From positions 62,001 through 126,000 of the forward strand of contig NZ_JANLNW010000009.1 of NCBI RefSeq assembly GCF_025465945.1: a DNA stretch of 64,000 nucleotides. The letters are read 5' to 3'. The notes beneath the pieces were generated by a model. The model did no database searches and was not told the origin of the DNA. It saw nothing but the letters and a program-made list of their open reading frames with translations. Position numbers and translations under genes: made by a program. Shown piece by piece: positions 56,809-64,000 of this stretch; position 1 is the stretch's first letter; each line of letters begins with the position of its first letter. This DNA comes from Pseudomonas sp. 6D_7.1_Bac1. Lineage in GTDB: Bacteria > Pseudomonadota > Gammaproteobacteria > Pseudomonadales > Pseudomonadaceae.

Positions 56809-57603
56809 ATGAATTCTATCCAGTCCAAAGGTACAGCTCTGATCACCGGCGCTTCATCCGGTATTGGTGCGGTCTATGCCGAGCGCTTGGCGGCGCTTGG
56901 TTTTGACGTGTTGCTGGTGGCGCGCGATGAGCAACGTCTCCAGGATGCTGCGACCCGGTTGCGGGCCGAGCATGGCGTGCAGGTCGAGGTGCTGAAGGCG
57001 GACCTCACGCTCAAGGCTGATTTATTGGCTGTCGAGCAGCGTCTGCGCAGTGATTCGCGCATCAGCCTGCTGCTGAACAACGCGGGTATCGCGGCGGATG
57101 GCTCTTTGGCCGGCGCGGACACGGATCAGTTGGAGCGGATGATTCAGCTCAATGTGGTGGCGGTGACACGTTCGGCTTCAGCGGCGGCAGCGAATTTTTC
57201 GGCGGTCGGGCGCGGTTCCATCATCAATCTGGCGTCGGTGGTTGCGCTGATTCCCGAGCGCTTCAACGCGACCTATAGCGCGACCAAGGCTTACGTCCTG
57301 AGCCTCACGCAGTCACTGAATGTCGAACTGAGTGGTTCGGGCGTTCAGGTTCAGGCAGTGTTGCCAGGCGTTACACGCACCGAAATCTGGGAACGTTCAG
57401 GGATTGATGCCAGCGCTATCCCGGCGGAAATGGTGATGGAAGCAGGGGAGATGGTCGATGCGGCATTGTCTGGATTCGATCAGGGTGAGTTGATCACCAT
57501 CCCTTCGCTACCCGATGCCGCAGACTGGAATGCTTTTGTTACCGCACGCCACGCGTTAGGGCCAAACCTGTCGAAGAGTGCTGCGGCTGCGCGCTACAAG
57601 TAG
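56809..57603 (+). CDS. Short-chain dehydrogenase/reductase
   Basis: A 264-residue classical SDR: LITGASSGIGAVYAERL cofactor site, LLNNAGIAADGSL, catalytic Ser in NLASVVALIP and YSATKAYVLSL (Tyr-x-x-x-Lys), then LPGVTRTEIW. Substrate unknown. Convergent with a TetR-family gene 9 bp away, suggesting a regulator-target pair. Confidence 0.87.
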   Translation: MNSIQSKGTALITGASSGIGAVYAERLAALGFDVLLVARDEQRLQDAATRLRAEHGVQVEVLKADLTLKADLLAVEQRLRSDSRISLLLNNAGIAADGSLAGADTDQLERMIQLNVVAVTRSASAAAANFSAVGRGSIINLASVVALIPERFNATYSATKAYVLSLTQSLNVELSGSGVQVQAVLPGVTRTEIWERSGIDASAIPAEMVMEAGEMVDAALSGFDQGELITIPSLPDAADWNAFVTARHALGPNLSKSAAAARYK

Positions 57604-57612
57604 AGGCCGTCT

Positions 57613-58170
57613 TCACGCGGGCTGCTTTTTCAGGTGCGCGCGTGTGACGTCGAGGATCCGCTGTGCCAGCTCCGGGTTTTCGACGCTGCGTGACAGCAGC
57701 AATGCACCGACCAGGGTCGACATGATAATGATGCTCTGATCGGCGGCATCCTCGCTGTCGAGGGTTTGCTCCACTTGCTCAAGCCTTGCGTTGAGCACTG
57801 TATCGCTGGTCGGGCTAGGTTGCCCACGTTGGCCGAGTTCCGCAGACATGGTCAGCAATGGACAACCCTGATCGGGTGATGTCTGGTGCCATTCGGAAAG
57901 GTAGGTGTCGATAAACGCTTCCAGCGGGCGTTCCTGGGCGAAGATTTCGGCGCAACGTGTGTCGACTTCTTCGCCGGCGGCTTGCAGGGCCTTTTCTACC
58001 AGTTCGTCCTTGGATTTGAAGTGCGAGTAAAACCCACCGTGTGTCAGGCCCAGTGCTTTCATCAGCGGTTGCAGGCCAGTGGCTCCGATTCCGTCGCGGC
58101 GAAAGCGTGCAGCTGCTTCCTTGATAATGCGCTGATGGGTCTGGGCTTTATGGTCCTGCGAGTAACGCAT
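57613..58170 (-). CDS. TetR/AcrR-family transcriptional regulator
   Basis: A 185-residue repressor-type protein with an N-terminal helix-turn-helix (QRIIKEAAARFRRDGIGATG then LTHGGFYSHFKSKDELVEKA) and a ligand-binding C-terminal part containing GCPLLTMSAELG. Start ATG 58170 has ggag at good distance upstream; an earlier frame start at 58248 gives an atypical extension. Likely controls the convergent SDR gene or itself. Confidence 0.87.
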   Translation of the reverse strand: MRYSQDHKAQTHQRIIKEAAARFRRDGIGATGLQPLMKALGLTHGGFYSHFKSKDELVEKALQAAGEEVDTRCAEIFAQERPLEAFIDTYLSEWHQTSPDQGCPLLTMSAELGQRGQPSPTSDTVLNARLEQVEQTLDSEDAADQSIIIMSTLVGALLLSRSVENPELAQRILDVTRAHLKKQPA

Positions 58171-58362
58171 CTGAAAATCTCCACGACAATGCGTCATATT
58201 AACCAAGGTAAATGAGATGGTGACTGTACTTCTACTTCTATAAGGCATGCAGACGCATCCTCAAACGGAGTTCTGCGCATAAACAACTGGCATGAATAGT
58301 GATTACTCATTGGCTGACGATTGTTCAACCATCCCTCTCATCACTGATCGAGGACTCACGCC

Positions 58363-59214
58363 ATGTACAAAGACTATCCCGCGGCTTATCAGGTCAGTAA
58401 GGGCTCGGCGTTGCAGGTCGATAAAGCCTTCTACGAGCGGATCCGCGATACGGCGACCGGGCGCACGCTGATCGAACAATTTGAAGTGCCGATCCGTACC
58501 GGACGCGCCTGGCACGTGCCTGCGGGGCATGTGTTCCGCGTGACCACACCGGTGGGCCCGCAAGTGGGGGACTTCAATGTCTGGAATGCCAATGACCCGC
58601 GCGAGCGGCTGTGGGCCGCACGGACCCGGCAGTTGCAGGGCGCCCATGTCAGCACCCATGACCGGCTCTGGTCGAACCTGCCCTTTTTACGGCCGCTGGT
58701 GACCATCACCGACGATAGCCTGGCCCATTACGGTATCGACGAGCACGGCGGCCGCTTGCACGATCTGCTGGGCACGCGTTGCGATCCCTACGTGAACAAA
58801 ATGCTCACCGGCGAGGACTTCCATCACCACTGCCATTCGAACCTGACCCGTGCCGTTTTACCTCATGGTCTGACCGAGTTCGACGTGCATGACGTACTGA
58901 ACATCTTTCAGTGCACGGGACTCAACCACGACGATATGTACTTCATGAAGGCCTGCCCGGCACGCAAGGGTGACTATCTGGAGTTCTTCGCCGAGATTGA
59001 TTTGCTGTGTGCGTTGTCGACGTGCCCGGGGGGCGATTTGTCGCTGCCGATGTGGGGGCCGGATGCGCAGGATCCGTTAAGTGTCTGCCGGCCGTTGGGT
59101 GTGGAAATCTATCGGTTGGAGGATGCGTTGCTTGAAGGCTGGAGCCAGCCTGAGCGGGCGGCCTATAAGGGCCTGCATGGTTTGCACATCGCCAAGGCCG
59201 AGTGGGAGAAGTAG
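58363..59214 (+). CDS. DUF1989 (urea-carboxylase-associated) family protein
   Basis: A 283-residue protein of DUF1989, with VPAGHVFRVTTPVGPQVGDF, a metal-site-like HHHCHSNLTRAV, LNIFQCTGLNHDDMYFM, KGDYLEFFAEIDLLCALSTC and the late CPGGD. Paired DUF1989 proteins act as carboxyguanidine deiminase subunits in guanidine breakdown; this is a single, longer gene without a carboxylase nearby, so that function should not be assumed. Next genes on the opposite strand are a small membrane protein and an ethanolamine-type permease. Confidence 0.8.
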   Translation: MYKDYPAAYQVSKGSALQVDKAFYERIRDTATGRTLIEQFEVPIRTGRAWHVPAGHVFRVTTPVGPQVGDFNVWNANDPRERLWAARTRQLQGAHVSTHDRLWSNLPFLRPLVTITDDSLAHYGIDEHGGRLHDLLGTRCDPYVNKMLTGEDFHHHCHSNLTRAVLPHGLTEFDVHDVLNIFQCTGLNHDDMYFMKACPARKGDYLEFFAEIDLLCALSTCPGGDLSLPMWGPDAQDPLSVCRPLGVEIYRLEDALLEGWSQPERAAYKGLHGLHIAKAEWEK

Positions 59215-59222
59215 AGATGTTT

Positions 59223-59254
59223 CTGTGGCGAGGGAGCTTGCTCCCTTGCCACAG
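59223..59254. repeat. Single REP hairpin, GTGGCGAGGGAGC family
   Basis: Palindrome starting ctgtggcgagggagc with its mirror gctcccttgccacag, 2-nt centre, in the convergent gap between the DUF1989 gene and DUF2897. Only one REP is present, not a pair. Confidence 0.85.
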
Positions 59255-59260
59255 TTCCAG

Positions 59261-59428
59261 TCAGCGATCCTGAGCGTCCTTGGCGTCCATTTCCGCGTTG
59301 CGCTCAGCGACGCGTTTGCGTTGCTCATCGGTCAACTCCACTTTGTTCGCGGTGTCGCGCAGTAGCATCAAACCACCGACCATCGATCCGATAGCAACCA
59401 CCAGAATCAACCAGGCATACCAGGGCAT
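59261..59428 (-). CDS. DUF2897-family small membrane protein
   Basis: A 55-residue protein: one TM helix (PWYAWLILVVAIGSMVGGLM) and a charged tail (ANKVELTDEQRKRVAERNAE) rich in D, K and R. Matches the small DUF2897 family of unknown role. ATG 59428 has a near-ideal aaggaga RBS. It starts 123 bp after the permease stop on the same strand. Confidence 0.8.
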   Translation of the reverse strand: MPWYAWLILVVAIGSMVGGLMLLRDTANKVELTDEQRKRVAERNAEMDAKDAQDR

Positions 59429-59551
59429 AGGGCTCTCCTTAAGGGCAGGTGTTGGCGCGAACGATTTCGCGTCAACGCCGTGCCTTTCCACGTTGAGTTA
59501 CAGCGATTCTCAGTGGTTCCATTCTAGGCCTGTTCTCTCTTCATCACCTCA

Positions 59552-60916
59552 TCAAAGACCGGTCAGCATCGCATCGGCCGGGGCGTCGGCACGCAGTTGC
59601 GCAGTCAGCAGGAAATAGACAAAGCCGACCGCCATGAAGCCGAGGAAGATCGCCCCGATCAGCGTGTTGAACCAGGCCATCGCCACCAGGCAGACCACCG
59701 CCAATGCCAGGGCAATCGCTGGAACCAGTGGATAGCCGGGCGCACGGAAAGTACGTTCCAGGTTTGGTTCGGTCTTACGCAATTTGAACAGGCTGAGCAT
59801 GCTCATGATGTACATCACGATGGCGCCGAACACCGACATGGTGATCATCGCGGCGGTCAGGGTCATGCCTTGCAGATTGACCAGGCCGTCACTGTAGATC
59901 GCCGCGATCCCGATCAGGCCACCGGCGATGATTGCCCGGTGCGGTGTCTGGAAGCGGGACAGTTTGGCCAGGTACGCCGGCAAGTAACCGGCGCGGGCGA
60001 GGGCGAAGAACTGTCGCGAGTAACCCAGGATGATCCCGTGGAAACTCGCCACCAGCCCGAACAGACCAATCCACACCAGCATGTGCAGCCAGCCGGAGCG
60101 TTCACCGACCACGGTTTTCATCGCTTGCGGCAACGGGTCGTTGATGTTCGCCAAGGTCCGCCAGTCACCGACGCCACCGGCAAGAAACATCACGCCCATG
60201 GCCAGTAACACCAGGGTCAGAATGCCGCTGATGTAGGCCTTGGGAATCGTGCGTTTCGGGTCCTTGGCTTCTTCGGCGGCCATGGCCGCACCTTCAATGG
60301 CGAGGAAAAACCAGATCGCAAAGGGAATCGCCGCAAACATCCCGGCGATTGCCGGTGCACCGAACACATCAGAACCGGCCCAGCCATTGAGGGCGAAGTT
60401 GCTGAAGCTGAACGCCGGGGCGACCACGCCCATGAACACCAGCAGCTCGGCGACGGCCAGCACACAGACCACCAGTTCGAAAGTCGCCGCCAGTTTCACG
60501 CCCAGGATGTTCAGGCCCATGAACACGATGTACGCGCCGACCGCCGCGTGCTTTGGATCGAGGGCGGGGAACTGCACGTTCAGGTAAGCGCCAATGGCCA
60601 GGGCAATGGCCGGCGGGGCGAAGACGAACTCGATCAGCGTCGCCAGGCCGGCGATCAGCCCACCTTTTTCACCGAAGGCGCGGCGGCTGTAGGCAAAAGG
60701 TCCACCCGCGTGAGGGATGGCCGTGGTCAGTTCGGTGAAACTGAAAATGAAGCAGGTGTACATGGTTGCGACCATGAATGAGGTCACCAGAAAACCGAGC
60801 GTCCCGGCCACGCCCCAGCCGTAGCTCCAGCCAAAGTATTCGCCGGAAATCACCAGCCCGACCGCGATGCCCCATAAATGCAAGGTACCCAACGTGGGTT
60901 TGAGTTGTGTGTTCAT
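59552..60916 (-). CDS. eat: Ethanolamine-type permease (APC superfamily)
   Basis: A 454-residue transporter with about 12 TM helices. The start TLGTLHLWGIAVGLVISGEY, FGWSYGWGVAGTLGF and GGPFAYSRRAFGEKGG match the ethanolamine permease group of the amino-acid/polyamine/organocation superfamily. It imports ethanolamine or a related small amine by proton symport; eutBC genes are not in the window. ATG 60916 with gggaga upstream is chosen; the frame stays open far upstream through a REPIN but that part is not protein-like. Confidence 0.85.
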   Translation of the reverse strand: MNTQLKPTLGTLHLWGIAVGLVISGEYFGWSYGWGVAGTLGFLVTSFMVATMYTCFIFSFTELTTAIPHAGGPFAYSRRAFGEKGGLIAGLATLIEFVFAPPAIALAIGAYLNVQFPALDPKHAAVGAYIVFMGLNILGVKLAATFELVVCVLAVAELLVFMGVVAPAFSFSNFALNGWAGSDVFGAPAIAGMFAAIPFAIWFFLAIEGAAMAAEEAKDPKRTIPKAYISGILTLVLLAMGVMFLAGGVGDWRTLANINDPLPQAMKTVVGERSGWLHMLVWIGLFGLVASFHGIILGYSRQFFALARAGYLPAYLAKLSRFQTPHRAIIAGGLIGIAAIYSDGLVNLQGMTLTAAMITMSVFGAIVMYIMSMLSLFKLRKTEPNLERTFRAPGYPLVPAIALALAVVCLVAMAWFNTLIGAIFLGFMAVGFVYFLLTAQLRADAPADAMLTGL

Positions 60917-61087
60917 GCGTTTCTCCCTGAACGATTTGGAAAAGCTCGGGGAGGGCGTGTGCAGTGGGCGTGCCATATCGGTTTTGTGCGTCGTAAAGTG
61001 CAGAAAGCTGTCGTATCGAGGATGTTCGCTGCGGGATGCGCGCATTTTTGTGCGCCAGTTGGGAGCGGCGGTACCTGTTATGCCGCC

Positions 61088-61170
61088 TTCGCGAGCAAGC
61101 TCGCTCCCACATTTGGAATGCATTCGCCCATACAACACTGATCCCCTGTGGGAGCGAGCCTGCTCGCGAA
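61088..61170. repeat. REPIN: inverted REP pair, GTGGGAGCGAGCCTGCTCGCGA family
   Basis: Inverted copies ttcgcgagcaagctcgctcc (from 61088) and ggagcgagcctgctcgcgaa (to 61170), about 36 bp apart, in the roughly 400-bp gap between the divergent permease and kdpF. Rest of that gap (60917-61320) holds the kdp control region and no gene. Confidence 0.88.
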
Positions 61171-61214
61171 GAGGCCCGTCAGAGCACCGCTGTAACACCG
61201 GCATAAAGCCACTC

Positions 61215-61233
61215 TTTACGCTTTCTTTATGCC
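61215..61233 (+). promoter_or_regulatory. KdpE-like binding box upstream of kdpFAB
   Basis: tttacgctttctttatgcc resembles the E. coli KdpE site TTTATACTTTTTTTACACC in arrangement (two TTTA half-sites). About 90 bp before kdpF, where an activator site would act under potassium limitation. Confidence 0.55.
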
Positions 61234-61320
61234 ATGCCCAGCCCCTCGCACTCGTTCCTTTACAGCCTTCTGCGGACAATTGCGCCACACGCGGCAGTCG
61301 CCGTACGACGGAGAAATTCC

Positions 61321-61410
61321 ATGAGTGTTCTGGACGGGGTGTCCCTGCTGTTGGCGGTGGGACTGTTCATTTATCTACTGGTTGCGCTGTTACGCGCGGA
61401 CCAGAACTAG
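61321..61410 (+). CDS. kdpF: KdpF small subunit
   Basis: A 29-residue single-helix peptide (LDGVSLLLAVGLFIYLLVAL, ending LRADQN) that stabilises the KdpFABC potassium pump. ATG 61321; stop 8 bp before kdpA. Size, hydrophobicity and place identify it. Confidence 0.9.
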   Translation: MSVLDGVSLLLAVGLFIYLLVALLRADQN

Positions 61411-61418
61411 GAGCGGCT

Positions 61419-63128
61419 ATGCACAGTTATGACTATTGGCTGATCCTCGCCTTCTTCGCCGTGGTGCTGATTCCGGCGCCGTTTCTGGGGCGGTTCTACT
61501 ACAAGGTGATGGAAGGCCAGCGTACCTGGCTGACGCCGATCCTCGGGCCAGTGGAGCGCGGTTGTTATCGCGTGGCCGGGGTCGACCCGCAAAGCGAACA
61601 GAGTTGGCAGAAATACACCCTGGCGTTACTCGCGTTCAACCTCTCGGGCTTTTTGCTGTTGTTCGCGATCCTGTTGTTCCAGGACTACTTGCCGCTCAAC
61701 CCGCAAAAACTGCCGGGTCAGGAGTGGACGCTGGCGTTCAACACCGCCGTCAGTTTCATGACCAACACCAACTGGCAGTCCTACAGCGGTGAAGCGTCCC
61801 TCAGCTACCTCAGCCAAATGGTCGGTCTGACCGTACAGAACTTCGTCAGCGCCGCTACCGGCCTGGCTGTTCTGGTTGCTTTGTGTCGCGGTATCGGCCG
61901 CAAATCGGCACAAACCCTGGGTAACTTCTGGGTCGACATGACCCGCGCCACCCTCTACGGCCTGCTGCCGATATGCCTGCTGCTGGCGCTGTACCTGGTT
62001 TGGCAGGGCGTGCCGCAAACCTTCGCCCATTACGTAAACGCGCTGACGATGCAAGGTGTGGATCAAGTGATTCCGCTAGGGCCAGCAGCCAGCCAGATTG
62101 CTATCAAACAACTGGGCACCAATGGCGGCGGTTTCTTCGGGGCCAACTCGGCCCATCCGTTTGAGAACCCAACGGCTTGGGCCAACCTGTTCGAAATGGT
62201 CTCGATCATTCTGATCCCGGTCGCCCTGGTGTTCACGTTTGGTCATTACGTGAAAGACCAGCGCCAGAGTCGGGCGATCATCGCTTGCATGCTGGCGTTG
62301 TTCCTGATCGGCGGTGCTACGTCAATGTGGGCCGAGTATCAGCCGAACCCAACACTGAACAATATTGCCGTCGAACAGACCGCGCCGCAGGAAGGCAAGG
62401 AAGCGCGTTTCGGCACCACGGCGTCTGTGCTCTGGTCGGTGACCACCACGGCGGCGTCCAACGGCTCGGTCAATGCGATGCATGACAGCCTCAACCCGCT
62501 GACCGGCATGGTCGCGCTGGTCAACATGATGGTCGGCGAAGTGATCTTCGGCGGCGTCGGTGCCGGGCTCTACGGCATGCTGCTCCACGTGTTGGTCGCG
62601 GTGTTCCTCGCCGGCTTGATGATCGGCCGCACTCCGGAATACCTCGGCAAGAAACTCCAGGCCAAGGAAGTCAAGTTGCTGGTGGTGACCTTGCTGGTGA
62701 TGCCGGTCGGCGTGCTGGTGCTCGGTGCGATCGCGGCGAGCCTGCCTGGCCCGGTGGCTGCGGTGAGCAATCCTGGCGCCCACGGTTTCAGCCAGTTGCT
62801 GTACGCCTATACCTCGGCCAGCGCCAACAATGGCTCTGCGTTCGGCGGTTTCAGTGCCAACACCGCGTTCCATAACCTGATGCTCAGCCTTGGCATGTTG
62901 CTCGGCCGCTTCGGTTACATCCTCCCGGTACTGGCGTTGGCCGGCAGCCTGGCGATGAAGAAAACCGCGCCCATCGGCCAGAACAGCTTCCCGACCCATG
63001 GCCTGCTGTTCGTGACCTTGTTGACGATGGTCATTCTCCTGGTGGGTGGCCTGAGCTTCCTGCCGACCCTGGCATTGGGTCCTATTGCGGAACACTTGAG
63101 TTTGGCTGCTTTTGGGCTGAAGAGCTGA
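61419..63128 (+). CDS. kdpA: Potassium-transporting ATPase subunit KdpA
   Basis: A 569-residue polytopic subunit forming the K+ channel of the Kdp P-type ATPase. The selectivity-filter segments can be seen: [54 protein letters not shown] and [15 protein letters not shown]. agg lies upstream of ATG 61419; the frame is open far upstream but that part is not KdpA. Induced by KdpDE at low potassium in known systems; kdpDE are not in the window. Confidence 0.97.
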   Translation: MHSYDYWLILAFFAVVLIPAPFLGRFYYKVMEGQRTWLTPILGPVERGCYRVAGVDPQSEQSWQKYTLALLAFNLSGFLLLFAILLFQDYLPLNPQKLPGQEWTLAFNTAVSFMTNTNWQSYSGEASLSYLSQMVGLTVQNFVSAATGLAVLVALCRGIGRKSAQTLGNFWVDMTRATLYGLLPICLLLALYLVWQGVPQTFAHYVNALTMQGVDQVIPLGPAASQIAIKQLGTNGGGFFGANSAHPFENPTAWANLFEMVSIILIPVALVFTFGHYVKDQRQSRAIIACMLALFLIGGATSMWAEYQPNPTLNNIAVEQTAPQEGKEARFGTTASVLWSVTTTAASNGSVNAMHDSLNPLTGMVALVNMMVGEVIFGGVGAGLYGMLLHVLVAVFLAGLMIGRTPEYLGKKLQAKEVKLLVVTLLVMPVGVLVLGAIAASLPGPVAAVSNPGAHGFSQLLYAYTSASANNGSAFGGFSANTAFHNLMLSLGMLLGRFGYILPVLALAGSLAMKKTAPIGQNSFPTHGLLFVTLLTMVILLVGGLSFLPTLALGPIAEHLSLAAFGLKS

Positions 63129-63136
63129 GGGAATTG

Positions 63137-64000
63137 ATGATGAATATGCCCGTTCGCGTATCGAAAAAACCGGCGCCACAACCGGTCCTGGCCCAACCTG
63201 TCGAGCAACCGAAAACCGCGATCTCGGCCCTGTGGCGGCCGGCGCTGGTACAAGCCTTTGTCAAACTCGACCCACGGCAATTAAAGCGCTCGCCGGTGAT
63301 GCTGGTGGTCGAACTGACCGCGATCCTCACCACTGTGCTGTGCTTCATTCCAGATTCCGCGGTGCCGACCTTCGTCGCGGCGCAAATCGCCCTCTGGTTG
63401 TGGTTCACCGTGTTGTTCGCGAACTTCGCTGAAGCCCTGGCGGAAGGTCGCGGCAAGGCTCGCGCCGACAGCCTCAAGGCAGGCAGCGAAGGCCTGAGCG
63501 CTCGCCGTAAAAAAGTCGATGGCAGTTTTCAAATGGTGCCGGCCACCACACTGCGCAAAGGCGATATCGTCCGCGTCGAAATCGGGGAGATGATCCCGGG
63601 TGATGGCGAGGTGATCGAAGGCATCGCAGCGGTCAACGAAGCAGCAATTACCGGTGAGTCCGCGCCGGTGATTCGCGAGTCCGGCGGCGACCGTTCGGCC
63701 GTCACCGGCAACACCCGGCTGGTGTCCGACTGGTTGCTGGTGCGCATCACCGCCAACCCTGGCGAGTCGACTCTGGACCGCATGATCGCGCTGGTTGAAG
63801 GCGCCAAGCGCCAGAAAACCCCGAACGAAGTGGCGCTGGATATTCTGCTGATCGGCCTGACCATGATCTTCCTGGTGGTGGTCGTGACCCTGCAACCCTT
63901 CGCCCACTACGCCAACGGCAGCCTGCCGCTGGTGTTCCTGGTCGCGCTGCTGGTGACGCTGATTCCAACCACCATCGGCGGTTTGTTGTCGGCCATCGGT
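63137..64000 (+). CDS. kdpB: Potassium-transporting ATPase subunit KdpB, partial
   Basis: The first 288 residues of the catalytic P-type ATPase subunit, cut by the window end. Present are the first TM helices, the actuator domain with dephosphorylation motif [10 protein letters not shown] and GDGEVIEG, and [14 protein letters not shown] of the M4 region. The phosphorylation site DKTG lies beyond the window. ATG 63137 or the adjacent 63140 start after aggga; 8 bp after kdpA. Confidence 0.96.
   Translation, partial: MMNMPVRVSKKPAPQPVLAQPVEQPKTAISALWRPALVQAFVKLDPRQLKRSPVMLVVELTAILTTVLCFIPDSAVPTFVAAQIALWLWFTVLFANFAEALAEGRGKARADSLKAGSEGLSARRKKVDGSFQMVPATTLRKGDIVRVEIGEMIPGDGEVIEGIAAVNEAAITGESAPVIRESGGDRSAVTGNTRLVSDWLLVRITANPGESTLDRMIALVEGAKRQKTPNEVALDILLIGLTMIFLVVVVTLQPFAHYANGSLPLVFLVALLVTLIPTTIGGLLSAIG

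Noticed and set aside
1..64000. CRISPR arrays, rRNA, tRNA, prophage or complete insertion sequences
   Set aside because: No regularly spaced direct repeats, cloverleaf or rRNA-like segments, integrase, capsid or transposase genes were found when reading both strands; short tRNAs could still be missed by eye.

Overview
The window is a chromosomal segment from a Pseudomonas of the fluorescens group. The evidence is gene order and protein similarity recalled from that genus: ubiG-mupP-yciK, an MTA-deaminase gene divergent from mtnA, then gyrA-serC-pheA-hisC-tyrA/aroA-cmk-rpsA-ihfB leading into an O-antigen locus that ends in wbpM and comEA. This is the PA3160s-PA3170s neighbourhood of P. aeruginosa. 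Many paired REP sequences (REPINs) and GC-rich housekeeping genes agree with this.

Layout. 1-10.6 kb is conserved housekeeping: a truncated mnmC, polyphosphate:AMP phosphotransferase, a thiolase, a DMT exporter, fumC, a DUF2059 protein, bolA, and a trhO/DsbA-like/ABC-exporter operon. 10.7-15.4 kb holds one very large minus-strand toxin-like protein whose C-terminus looks like a deaminase toxin domain. 15.6-20 kb carries two cyclic-di-GMP proteins and a TenA/PqqC-fold protein. 20.3-24 kb is yciK, mupP (peptidoglycan recycling), ubiG and MTA deaminase. 24.2-37.7 kb is mtnA, gyrA, a tightly packed aromatic/serine/histidine block with overlapping genes, rpsA, a small lipoprotein, ihfB and lapA.

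37.7-56.1 kb is the accessory surface-polysaccharide locus, visibly AT-richer in its first half. It has wzx, a wzy-like gene, a glycosyltransferase, fnlA-fnlB-fnlC (UDP-L-FucNAc), a WbuB-like transferase, then a PglC/PglD/PglE-like module with wbpM that could make and load a bacillosamine-type 2,4-diamino sugar, then wbpL and a second, nearly identical wbpM. The locus therefore encodes two structurally different kinds of lipid-carrier initiating transferase and a duplicated dehydratase. 56.2-64 kb is ordinary again: comEA, an SDR/TetR pair, a DUF1989 protein, DUF2897, an ethanolamine-type permease and the start of kdpFAB with a KdpE-like box.

The most interesting items are the deaminase-tipped giant protein with no adjacent immunity gene, the 1.7-kb near-identical wbpM direct repeats flanking wbpL, and the mixed initiation chemistry of the glycan locus. 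I saw no rRNA, tRNA, CRISPR array, complete IS or prophage. All family calls come from reading motifs; no search was run.
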